64,000 nt of DNA from Prototheca cutis (Eukaryota > Chlorophyta > Trebouxiophyceae > Chlorellales > Chlorellaceae): the NCBI GenBank assembly GCA_002897115.2, contig BCIH01000003.1, positions 558,246 through 622,245 on the forward strand. Reading direction: 5' to 3'. Position 1 is the stretch's first letter, and every line of letters begins with the position of its first letter. Under the pieces are notes generated by a model that saw nothing but the letters and a program-made list of their open reading frames with translations, was not told where the DNA came from and did not search any database. Made by a program: the position numbers and the translations under genes. Of this stretch, positions 33,607 to 44,011 are shown piece by piece.

Positions 33607-34053
33607 CGGGGGGTGCTGCTTCCGTTGATCGCTGGGCCCAGGCCCAAGCGCCGTGGCCCCTTGCCTCCTCTGCACTCCTCCCCCCCTCCCATTTTGCTGT
33701 ATCCTCGAGCTGGTGTGAACAACGACGACTGTGTTTATGGCGGGTGACAGGCAAATGTGGGGGTTGCTGCGAGAATTGGCAATCAACGGTGTCCCCTTTC
33801 TGGTCGTTCAAGCAAATATTGGGTTTCATCAATGCACCGGCACTGCTGGTCCATGAGGGACAGGCATCCTGGGGGAAGAACCAGCTTGCTGCTGTTGGAA
33901 ACATGCACGGAAAAACTGAGGACCCACAGACCTTTTTCAACTTGATTCTTCAATGTGTAGCCAGAGGCAAAAAAGGGAGCCTCTTCTTCCAACGTGGCAG
34001 CCCAGGCTTCCTCGATCAGAGCACAATGGTACAGCCACAAAAAGCCCCCTGAA
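33607..34053. other. Intergenic, convergent 3' flanks
   Basis: 447 bp between the stops of V-ATPase subunit C (+) and threonine deaminase (-). Nothing further seen. Confidence 0.4.
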
Positions 34054-35367
34054 TCACGTGCCAGCGTCAATCCCTTTTCCCAGGAAGAGGTCGAAGATTT
34101 GCTTGGCCCTGCCCGTGAGTGGCTCAAAGACAAACTCGTCGGCGAGGTTCTCGACGGCGGCGACGAATTCCTCCATTTCTTCCTCGAGGACTTGGATTCC
34201 CAGCATCATGGTCGAAGAGCGGTTGCCCGTCTTACGGAAATGGACGAGGCTGATGACCCAGCGCGGGGACAGGGGTGTCAGCATTTTGCGCATCATGCCC
34301 GGCCGCTCCGGGTAGGTCACCTGGAACAGCTGTTCCTGGGGGACATCCCCCCCAAGCCCTGCGACCATGTGGCGGAGGTGCGTCTGTGCCAGCTCCACCT
34401 CGCTGACGTCCAGCAGCGAGATGCCCGCCTCCCGCGCACGCGCGTACAGCGCGCGGACCTGCTTTGACCCCGGCGCGACGCCGACGGAAAAGAGCATGCG
34501 TGCCAGGCCGTCGCCGTGCATGCCGTAGCGGTACTTGAACTCGGTGATGTTGAGCAGGCCCCCCGGGCCGCCCAGGACGTTGAGCAAAGAAAGCAGGCAC
34601 CCAGGCTCGTCGGGCAGACTGACCGCCAGCATCGTCTCGACGCTGCCGACGTTGGCCAGCTCTGACACCATGCGCAGCCGGTCAAAGTTCATGTTGGCGC
34701 CAGAGGTCACGGCGACCATGGTTTTCCCGCGCAGACGGTACCGCTGCGCAAAGGCCAGCGCCCCCGCGACGGCCACGGCCCCCGCGGGCTCCAGGATGCT
34801 GCGCGTTTCGTTAAATACCTCCTTGATGGCTGCGGAGATGGCGGCGTTGTCGACGATGACCATGCCGTCTAGCAGTTCGCGGCTCAGCCGAAAGGCTTCG
34901 GCGCCGACGAGCTTGATGGCCACGCCGTCGGCAAACGCATCGACTTTGGAGAGCGTGACACGCTCCCCCCTGACTAATGACTGCGTCATGCCGTTGGCCC
35001 CCGCGGGCTCGACGCCGATGATCTTGATGCTGGGCTTGAGCGCTTTGACCACGGCGGCGATGCCCGCGATGAGCCCGCCGCCGCCCACCGCCACGAAAAT
35101 GTAGTCCAACTCATCGATATTCGTCTGGCGCAGGATCTCCGCACCCGCGGTGCCCTGGCCCGCGATGCAGTACGGGTCATCGTACGCATTGATATACGTC
35201 CGGCCCTCACGCACGCATCGGTCCACGGCGTATGCTGCCGTCTCGTAAAACGATTCGCCCACCAGCTCCACTGTCCCACCCAACCGCTTTACCGCCTGCC
35301 ACTTGATCTCGGGAGAGTTGACCGGCATGCAAATGACCGCCGAACAACCCTATCGTGTTTTTTTTGT

Positions 35368-35399
<32 letters not shown>

Positions 35400-36500
35400 G
35401 CTTGTTGTTAACATTGTTGATATTATTGTTATTATTATTATCATTGTTGTCCGGGTGACCATGAATTGATTGTCGTGACAACAATTTATTCTTTAATGTA
35501 TTCTGTTGTCGGCGGATGATGTAATCCCGTCCCTTGCAAGAAAAAATGATTGTAATAGGGCACAAAAGAGCCTTCAGCAGCGTACCAGCTTTGCAGCGGA
35601 CATGGCGACGCCTTGGGCGTGGTTCCCCGCGGAGGAGCAGATGACGCCGCGCTTGAGCTGCTCGGGCGTCAGACGAGCCATGCGGTTGAACGCGCCACGG
35701 ATCTTGAAGCTGTGCACAGGCTGAGCGTCCTCGCGCTTGAGCAGCAGCGTGCAGCCCAGTGCCTCGCTCAGCCCATTGGCCTTCTCCAGCGGCGTCTCGC
35801 GAGCTACAGCGTAGACCTTGGACGTCAGGATCTCGCGCAGGTAACCCCCGGCCTGGTTGCGCCACTGGAACTCCGCGCAGCCGCCGGGGCCCTGGCACTC
35901 GGCGCGCGTGCACCCCGAACACCGGTACACATCTGCGGGGCTCGGCGGCGTGCTCCGATTGATTGGAACCAGCTGCCCATTCTGCAGAAGAGAGACATGC
36001 TTGGGTGTGTGTGTGAAGGGTAGTGCAGTGCCAAATTGGGGCGGATCATTTGGGTGGGTCTCCTGATGGGCCCATAGCCCGCCATCAACGACCATCGTTG
36101 GGACCCCAAGCAAAACCCGGGCGGAACCCAATCCCCAGGCAGGCTCCAGTGGACACGGGGCCCTCCATTTATTTAAGAAGCACAATCCATGCGATCCAAA
36201 CACTGCAGAATATGTGGGTTCAAGTCCATCTACCGTCTATCGCCGATCAGAACCCCCTCTCACCGGGGCTGTGAAATCTTCTGGGTCAACAAAGGGGATC
36301 TGCGCAGCCCGCGGGCTGGGCAGGGCAGCCTCATCCCGCCCGTCCACGACAAAACCAGAGGTGCGAGTCTCCAAATCAAATGAAAATGTCGGGGTCAGCG
36401 ATTTGTCGACTGGGGCAAAGCGCACGGGCGGCGGGACGGGCGGACTGGGGCCCCGTTCCCCTGCTCCCGACATCGCTGCTGGGCCAACCGGTTCCTGATC
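34054..36500 (-). CDS. Biosynthetic threonine deaminase (threonine dehydratase)
   Basis: Minus-strand exons 36500-36264, 35981-35586 and 35349-34054 join in phase 0; a 5' exon with the plastid targeting peptide is expected upstream but was not resolved (in-frame ATG at 36473). The PLP domain shows [20 protein letters not shown] with the Schiff-base lysine, [14 protein letters not shown], then after the joint [30 protein letters not shown], and the PLP phosphate loop [12 protein letters not shown]. The C-terminal half carries two ACT-like regulatory domains ([33 protein letters not shown]), as in isoleucine-sensitive biosynthetic enzymes. It converts threonine to 2-oxobutanoate, the first step of isoleucine synthesis in plastids. 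A Cys-rich insertion [15 protein letters not shown] near the N-terminus is unusual for the family. Confidence 0.88.
35370..35447. repeat. Poly-G tract plus (ATT)n repeat in threonine deaminase intron
   Basis: About 29 G (35370-35398) followed by ATT/GTT repeats to about 35447. On the sense strand the C-tract ends about 20 nt before the acceptor of intron 35585-35350. Confidence 0.88.
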
Positions 36501-37092
36501 CTGCAAAGTACACCACGCGCAATGATGCGCACAATATCACTATATTTTGATGATATGGTCTTTCAACCAGCATTGAGGCGCTGTGGTGCTTCCCACTGCG
36601 ATTGCATGTGGGTGTTCTGGGGTTTGCCTGCCTCTCCGGATGGGGCCCCGACCCGCGGGCTGCTTCCGCGACCTGGACACCCCGTGGATGCACCACGGGG
36701 ACCAGGAGCACCGGTTGGAGCAAAGTCCAAGCCCATCAACGTGTCATCCACGGACGTACAGCATTGGAAACCAAAATGCATTTCAATTGCAAAGAAATTA
36801 CGGGCGCCTGGGAACCGGAAGGATGTGATGCCTGGGCGTATGATTGCAGGTCCCACTGGAATTGCCTGGGTGCCGTGTCCTCCCACGACCCCTCCTCATC
36901 CCACGTCAGCAAAATTTCTTTCCTCCCCCCTGATTTTGGTCACGCTGACGAAAAAGCTTCCGAAAACAGGTCGAGAAAGGCTGCCATCGCATTCGGATAT
37001 TATTTACGTTCCGAGCACCCCAAGATCAGCGTGCGGCCGACGTACGCCTGCACCCTTCCGGTCCCTAGGCTCACCAACAGGTCCCCACCGCG
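36501..37092. other. 5' flanks of threonine deaminase and cytochrome c peroxidase
   Basis: 592 bp between diverging genes. The missing threonine deaminase 5' exon probably lies here. The minus strand keeps an open Pro/Gly/Arg-rich frame at about 36563-36750 that could be the transit-peptide exon, but I could not fix its borders. Confidence 0.35.
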
Positions 37093-39068
37093 ATGCTGAG
37101 GACGCTGGCTCTGCGCAGCAGGCAGCTGCAGCAGCTGAAGACCGTGGTCACCCGCAGCTATGCCACTGAGGCCGCGCCCGCCAAGAAGAGCGTGCGTGGG
37201 TTTGCCCTGCGGAGTCGGGAGGTGATCCCACTGAGACCCAGGATTCGTTCCTGGATGATCCCGGGCCGCGATGTCGTATTCTCATTGTTTCGAGCTCTAA
37301 TTACACTCGTTTCATGCCACCCATCTGCAGTCTCTGCCCCTGATTCTGGGTCTTGCCGGCCTGGGTGGTGGTGTGTACTTTGCGAAGGACCTGGGCCTGA
37401 CAGGCTTGGTGGGGGGCGAGAAGCAGGCGGAGGCACCCAAGGTACGCGCGAGCGATGTCGATGCAGGCCCAGACGGGCCTGGATGGCCTCCGTGGCCTCC
37501 CATCGGGTCCTGGGTTTCGGTGGTCATCCCTCGGGTTATTCTCGCAATGTCCCCGGGTCAAAGGAGTGAACTCGATGACCAATGACGCAAAGTCCGTGCA
37601 CCCGGTTTTCGTCCTGAACCCCTTCCATGGCATTTGCTGTGTTGTGGATCGTAGCCAGTGGTGCCTTGTCATCAATGTTTTGGGGCGAAAAAATGCTTCC
37701 CCGTGGACTCAGGCCTCGCCCTGCACGGGGTGCATGTGTGTCCTTGGGCTGTGAGCCCTCTTCATGGGACCACGGGAATGGTGGGCCCCAACCATCGCTA
37801 GGGTTCTCCTTCCAGGAATTTGCCCCGGCCAGCCGATGTTTCCGCCAGAGCCAGCCAGCGAGCGACTTTCCGTCTGCCCCCTCTCCCTCTACAGGTGTTC
37901 AAGCCCGACTACAAGGCGGTGCGTGAGGCGATCGAGAATGTGCTCGATGACGAGGACTATGACGACGGCTCCTACGGCCCTGTGCTGGTGCGCCTGGCCT
38001 GGCACACCAGTGGTACCTATGATGCCAAGTCCGGCAAGGGCGGGTCCAACGGCTCGACGATGAGGTTCGACCCCGAGAGTGGCTGGGGCGCCAACGCTGG
38101 CCTGGCGGTCGCGCGCGACCGCCTGGAGCCGATCAAGAAGCAGTTCCCCTGGATCTCGTACGCCGACCTGTGGACGCTGGCAGGCGCAGTGGCGATCGAG
38201 GCCATGGGAGGGCCCGAGATCAAGTGGCGGCCTGGGCGTGCCGACTACGTGGAGGGTGCGTATGAAGCGCTGCCCGACGGCCTGCTCCCCGACGCAGCCC
38301 AGGGTCATCAGCACGTCCGCGACATCTTCTACCGCATGGGCTTCAACGACCAGGAGATTGTGGCCCTGGTCGGCGCGCATGCCATCGGCCGCTGCCACCC
38401 CGACCGCTCCGGGTTCAAGGGGCCCTGGACCTTTTCGCCAACCACCTTCTCCAACGCCTTCTTCACTGAGCTCAAGGGCAAGTGGCACAAGAAGAAGTGG
38501 GACGGACCCCTGCAGTATGAGGACAAGACCGGCGAACTCATGATGCTGCCCGCCGGTGAGTAGGGAGAAGGGGTGCGGTGGCATGTACTCTTTTAAGCCG
38601 GTTTCGCTGCTCCTGGTCTGAAGGGAACAGATCCTCGTCGTGCTTGCATCGACGTAGGCCGTGCACGAACGTCTTGCATGTTCGGATCGCCTGGTGCTTG
38701 CTCTGCTGCCTGTTCTCAAACCGCAATCCTCACAATCCACAGACATGTCGCTGGTCTGGGACAAGAAGTTCCGCAAGTACGTCGACCTCTATGCCAACGA
38801 CCAGGACAAGTTCTTCGAGGACTTTGCCGCGGTGCGTGGGTGCCACGTGGTTTTGAGTCTCTGCTTCCTTTTTTGTTTGCGCGTGCTGGGGTAGGGGAAT
38901 GGGAGAGAATGCGAGTTGGGTTGAAAGACCCCGAGGCCGACTGGGCAACATGTGCCCACCGGCGACGTTCTCACGATGCTCCTGCAGGCGTTCAGCAAGC
39001 TGCTGGAGCTGGGTGTGCCATTTAAGGAGGAGGCCGCTGTGGAGACTGTTGCCCCTGCCAAGGCTTAA
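37093..39068 (+). CDS. Mitochondrial cytochrome c peroxidase / APX-CcP type haem peroxidase
   Basis: Five exons, 37093-37191, 37331-37441, 37895-38555, 38743-38831, 38988-39068, matching phase, about 346 residues. The first 30 residues are a mitochondrial presequence ([20 protein letters not shown]), and residues about 34-52 are a hydrophobic helix ([17 protein letters not shown]). Haem-peroxidase residues are present: distal Arg103, Trp106, His107 in [10 protein letters not shown]; proximal His in [10 protein letters not shown]; and the CcP radical Trp in [10 protein letters not shown]. The C-terminus [20 protein letters not shown] and [13 protein letters not shown] closely follows yeast CcP. 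The enzyme reduces peroxide with cytochrome c, possibly also ascorbate, in the intermembrane space. Confidence 0.9.
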
Positions 39069-40114
39069 GGCACAGGTATTGGAGTGCTCTGTTGTGGCAC
39101 CGCTGCCGTCGGCCCAGATGGGCTGGCAGCCGAGTGCCTTGGCGATGCCTCGCTTCAGCCACAGGGCTGAGGGGCAAGAACAATCGCCAGCGCCATTGTA
39201 GTAGAATTGCGCAACTGTATCGTCTCAGGGCATCATGCGCTGCTGAAGAAGTTGGTTTTCCGTTGCACACCCGTTGGGTGGAGCTGCAGAATTTCAGCAA
39301 TGATGAAGAAAGGGAGTCACGGTCAGCGCTGGTGTGTCTCTGCTGCTCAACAGCAGACTTGGGCATTGGCAGGTGTTTATGGGAATGAAGCAGACACTGA
39401 ATGGTGCATTGGGTCACCGTGACAACATCATGAGTGCACGCAGTAAAGGGGCCTTGGTTCCGCATTCAGTAACAGTAAATATTGGTTTGCTTTGCTTGCA
39501 TAGTGCACTCTGCGCAAGGAAGTATTGGAATGCATGATTTCTGGTTTCAGTCACAGGAAACCTTGGGGCGGGGGGCAATGTGTCCGTACGAGACCCGTGC
39601 AACGGAGTTTTTGGGATATTTCTTTCCCGCCTGCGGGGACCTAATCCAAATTGTTCCTGCGCTGTCCCGGCCTGCTACGCCCTTGTGGGACCAGATCCGA
39701 GCGTGAAGACCACAGTGGAAAGTGCATGTTTTCAATAGAAGCGATGACACTGGTATTTCATCGGCTTGGGACCCCGCCTGCTCGGCAGTGAGCCCTGCCG
39801 ATTCGCCACCTGGGCCTCGGACCGAGAGGCCACCCTCCAACACACGCGGGAAGGCAGGGATCTGAGCTCGACACCATGGAGGGCGAGGTCACTCCCTGTG
39901 ATCCGAGGATCCAGGAGCCCTCCGCTCTGTTGACGCCCGAGGGCAGCTGCGAGCGGGTGCGGACGGTTGGGCCAGTCTTGGAGGTTGCGGTCGGGGTCTC
40001 GCCAGGACCCTTGGTTCGAGATCCTCCCTGAACGCCCGGATTGCCCGTGCAACCCTGTCGCCAGCTTTCCCGTGTTTTTTTCAGGACGTTGAGTTTACTC
40101 CAACATTGCGCGGC
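39069..40114. other. Long intergenic stretch
   Basis: 1046 bp between the peroxidase stop and the kinesin start, same strand. Several short open frames exist but none shows family motifs, splice-compatible continuation or codon bias I trust. Confidence 0.4.
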
Positions 40115-43100
40115 ATGCTGGGGACGCCGGGCGCTGGGCTCCGGAGCTCCTCCTCCAAGCTGTCGAGATCCCGCCCGGAGCGGCTGCACCCCCTGCGGCG
40201 CAGCAGCGTAGGCCCCTGGGACAGCCTGTCCTCCCCCGTCCTGGGCCCGGCCTACTCCCCAACTCGCAGCTCGTGCAGCTTCCAGGAAGAAAGCCTGGCA
40301 GAGGAGCCACGCGGCGGCGAAGGCGTCCGGGTCATGGTCCGTGTGCGGCCGCTGAACGGGCGGGAGCGGGCCGGGGGCCTGGAATCCCTTGGCCCCGCCC
40401 TGGCTGTGCAGGGCACCAGCACCGTGGTGCTGTCGGATCCCTGCAGGAACGAGCCTCTGGTCAAGTCGTATGACCATGTATTTGGGCCCGACTGTGGCCA
40501 GGATGATGTTTTTGCAGGTGGGTGACTTGTGTTCTTTGTATGTGCGTATGGAAAGGAGGGGGGGTACCGCTGTCCTGTATGCGTGCACCGCGTTTGTGAA
40601 CAGTGTGAGCAGTGCTGCAGGACATGCACGTTCCCACAGGAACTTGATTTTTTCAGCGCGTGTTCTTACGGGGGACTGATCACCCATGCCCCTATCAAGC
40701 ACATCACCTAACCAACTTGGACCCGGCCCTCTTCTTCACAGTTGCCGGCCTGCCGATGGTGGAGCACTGCCTCGCCGGCTTCAACTCCTCGTTGTTTGCA
40801 TATGGGCAGACCGGTGCGGGCAAGACGCACACCATGCTAGGGGGCGCCTGCGGCGCGGAGCCCGGCGACCTGAGACCTGAATGTGGGCTCGCGCCCCGCA
40901 TCTTTATCGAGCTCTTCCGCCGCATGCGGGCGGGGGAGTCGGCAGGCACCGACATGGGTGCCCCTGGCCCCGGGGAGATTTCTCTTGATACAACGGCGAC
41001 GGTGGACAGGCAGCTCGTTCATGCAGGGGATGAGGCCCCTTCAGCAGTGGTTACCGGGGTGCAGGCGTCTCCATCACAGAGCGCCCGACACGGTCACAGA
41101 GACGATGTCATGCTGGCCTTGGCTGGTGAGGGGAGCACCATGCAAGGCCCCCTCAACGCCACAGACCCACCGCCAAGCCCGGCAGCCAATCCCGGGCTGG
41201 CCCACATTAGGTTTGAGGCCAGTTGCTCCTTCCTGGAGATTTATAATGAGGAAATTACCGATTTGCTGGTCCCTGGGCCTCCGCTGCAGATCCGTGACGG
41301 CGATCCCCAGCGGGGCGTCTATGTCCAGGACCTCAGCGTACACAGCGTGCACGGCGCGGTCGACGTGCTTTCACTGCTACAGCGTGGCGGCGACAACCGC
41401 CGCGTGGCAGCCACACGCATGAACGACCGCAGTTCACGCTCACACAGCGTGTTTACGTGCGAAGTGACGGCGATTGCGACTTCGGCCACGGGTCTGGTCA
41501 CGCGCCGCGTGTCCAAGCTGAGCCTGGTGGATCTCGCGGGCAGTGAACGTGTGAGTCGCAGCGGCGCGCGGGGAGAGGCACTGGTCGAAGCCCGGAGCAT
41601 CAACCGCTCGCTGGCGGGGCTGGGTCGTGTCATCGGGGCGCTAGTGGAGCGAGGCCGGCGCCCGGGAGCCCATGTGCCATACCGTGACTCCAAGCTCACG
41701 TTCCTCCTGCAGGAATCCCTGGGAGGCAACGCTCGCACTGCGATTGTGGCATGCGTCACCCCGGCTCCAGACTCGACCGCGGAGACGATCAGCACGCTGC
41801 TGTTTGCCGCGGGCGCCAAGAAAGTTCGGTGCAGACCCGTAGCAAACGAGGATACCCAGGGCGACGTCCGTGCCCTGCAGCAGGAGAATTCCCGGCTGAA
41901 CCGTCTTGTGGCCGCACTCCAAGCCGCCCTCGCAACGGGCAGCGGTTCCTCGTTTTCTCCTTCCTTGACCGGGGGGGGACCGGCGACTGCGGCTGTTCTT
42001 GGCGACGAAAACAATGGCGGATTCAGCTGTCCGATTGCGGAGGACGATGGCTATCCCCGGCTGGCCACAGCGCAGCCACCATCACCACCGTGCATCGCAG
42101 CCATTCCTTCTTCTGCGCCAGAAGAAGCCGGCAGCCCTCGGGGTGAGGACACCAGCGCGGCGTCGCCCACGCCGCCGCAGACACTGTTGCTGGGCGGACA
42201 ACGTCCAGATGATGGCGCGGCACCAAGCTCTGAAGTGGGCGAATCGCTCGCCCGTGCACGCTCCATCGCCTCGGGCTTGCGCATCGCCATCAGCCACGGC
42301 TGTTCAGGAGGAGGAGGACCGTGTCCTTCTGTTGCTGTCGCAAGCAACACAGCACCAGGAACATCAGCGTCGTCGCCTTTGCGTGTGGCGCTGCTATCGG
42401 CGCTGCCATCGCCCGCGGTGGAGGCACTGCACGGCGAGTTGGCCCGGCTTCGGGCGGCAGGCGCCGAGTCTGGACGCGAGGTCGCGGAGGTGCGCGCAGC
42501 GCTAGAAGCTGAGCTGGCACGCAACGCGGCGCTGGAGACGGTGTTTGACCAGAACAACGCGGCCATCGCGGCGCTGCGGGGCGAAGCAGAGTCGCTGCGT
42601 CGCAACGCCGACGAGGCACGCGCTGAAGCGGCGGCCGCACGGGGGGAGCTGGCCACTGCCCGGGAACAAGCGGCCGAGCTTTCTACCGATGTTGCCGCGC
42701 TGCGTGCCGCGTTGGACGAGGCCGAGTCTGGCCGGAGCGCCGCGAGGGAGGAGGCTCGCGATGCCACACGCCAAGCCGCCACGCTGGCCGTCGACGCTGC
42801 GCGGACAACGGCTGCCGAGGAACGCCTGGCGGCTGTGAACGCAGAGCTGGATTCCCTAAAACTGGTGCGGAATTTGTTTTCTTAGTTGGCTTTTGCATCG
42901 TTCCTAGGCCCCAAATGATCCAGAAATCAATCCACCCAAATGAAATCGACGATACCCTTTTCTTCCCATTTATCTGCTGCCAGGATCTCGCTGGCGCAGA
43001 GCAGCGGCAGCGTGTGGCTGAGACAGCGGCAGCTATGGCGGCAGACGATGCCGCCCGGGCTCGTCGGGGCGCCGAGGAGGACGCCACCCTGGCGGCCGCG

Positions 43101-43580
43101 AGGTGCAGCCGGCTGGCTCGAGACGCCGAGGAGCTGCACAAAGCCAATCAGACGCTGCGGCGGGAAGGTGACCGACTCCGGGACGAACTCTTGACGCAGA
43201 CCGTCACGGTCGCCAAGTACCGACGCATGGTCGCAGAGATCAGCCGACTCATCGACTGGGCGCAGGGTGGGCTCGGGGTGCGGAAGATCGGTGGCGTGGG
43301 ACCGGCTGCCCAACAACCAGGTGGCACCGCTGTTGGTGTCGTTCCTGGTGACAGCAACCTGTCGGGCGGTGCTCCTCCAACAGCTGCCTTTCCTGGGGAC
43401 AGAGCACTGACGAGGGCGCACAAGGCCAGTCTGCTGTCAGTGGCTGGCAGGATTGGCGTACCCCTGGCTGATGCGGGCAACCTGCCCCCTTTGGCGGTAC
43501 CGACGATGGATGCAGCAGTCAATGTCAAGCCCCCCGCGACAGTGGTCGTTGTCAACACAACTGCCACTGCCGCCGACTGA
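40115..43580 (+). CDS. N-terminal-motor kinesin (kinesin-12/plus-end type likely)
   Basis: Three exons, 40115-40517, 40742-42864, 42984-43580, matching phase, about 1040 residues. After a 75-residue Ser/Pro-rich leader the motor begins (RVMVRVRPLNGRE). The P-loop GQTGAGKTHTM is at about residues 156-166; later EASCSFLEIYNEEITDLL, switch I NDRSSRSHSVF, switch II LSLVDLAGSERVSRSG, then INRSLAGLGRVIGAL and PYRDSKLTFLLQESLGGN. A neck and a long Ala/Glu/Arg-rich coiled coil follow, then a short Gly/Ala/Pro tail. The motor has an extra about 90-residue insertion (about 40935-41205) before the SFLEIYNE block. The N-terminal motor implies plus-end movement; similarity of the ITDLL region suggests kinesin-12, which is uncertain. 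Confidence 0.87.
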
Positions 43581-44011
43581 TTGCTGACAAGTACACAATC
43601 CTAGCCGCCCTGTCCCCCCCCCCCCCCCGGCAAAACAAGAATACAATACAATAATCCACCCTCATGACGTGACTGTGACTGTGACGGCCCGCTTGTGGCT
43701 CCCTGTTGAGCAGACGCACTGTAGCTTTTCTGTTTCTTCGGCGCCTGACTTTTTCCACTGAGATCTGTAGGGCCTGTGTGTTACTGGCACCCAATCCTCG
43801 TGCGTGCGGTCCCGGCAGCGGCACGCCTGTCGTGTGCGACGAAATCTCTTGCCACCGAGTATGCGTTTTCCATTGCGAGCATGGCTCGAATTCTGTGAAG
43901 ACCACGACGTTCAGTCACAGGACAGTGGGAATCGACGCGCATATATTGTTCGTAGGGACCACATATATTCACATGTGTGTTTGTTTGTCAAAGTCGCTCG
44001 GGCTGCATAGC
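43581..44011. other. Intergenic, convergent 3' flanks
   Basis: 431 bp between the stops of the kinesin (+) and XRN-like gene (-). A short poly-C run lies at about 43612-43629. Nothing else seen. Confidence 0.4.

Noticed and set aside
36200..36260. GGGTTCAAGTCC resembling a tRNA B box
   Set aside because: No A box at the right distance and no cloverleaf; the site lies in a threonine deaminase intron.
36563..36886. Minus-strand open frame as a separate gene between threonine deaminase and the peroxidase
   Set aside because: Low-complexity Pro/Gly/Arg frame; more likely the unresolved transit-peptide exon of threonine deaminase or chance.
39069..40114. Several short open frames in the gap before the kinesin
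   Set aside because: No family motif, no splice-compatible chain and frames on both strands are equally open, as expected in GC-rich DNA.
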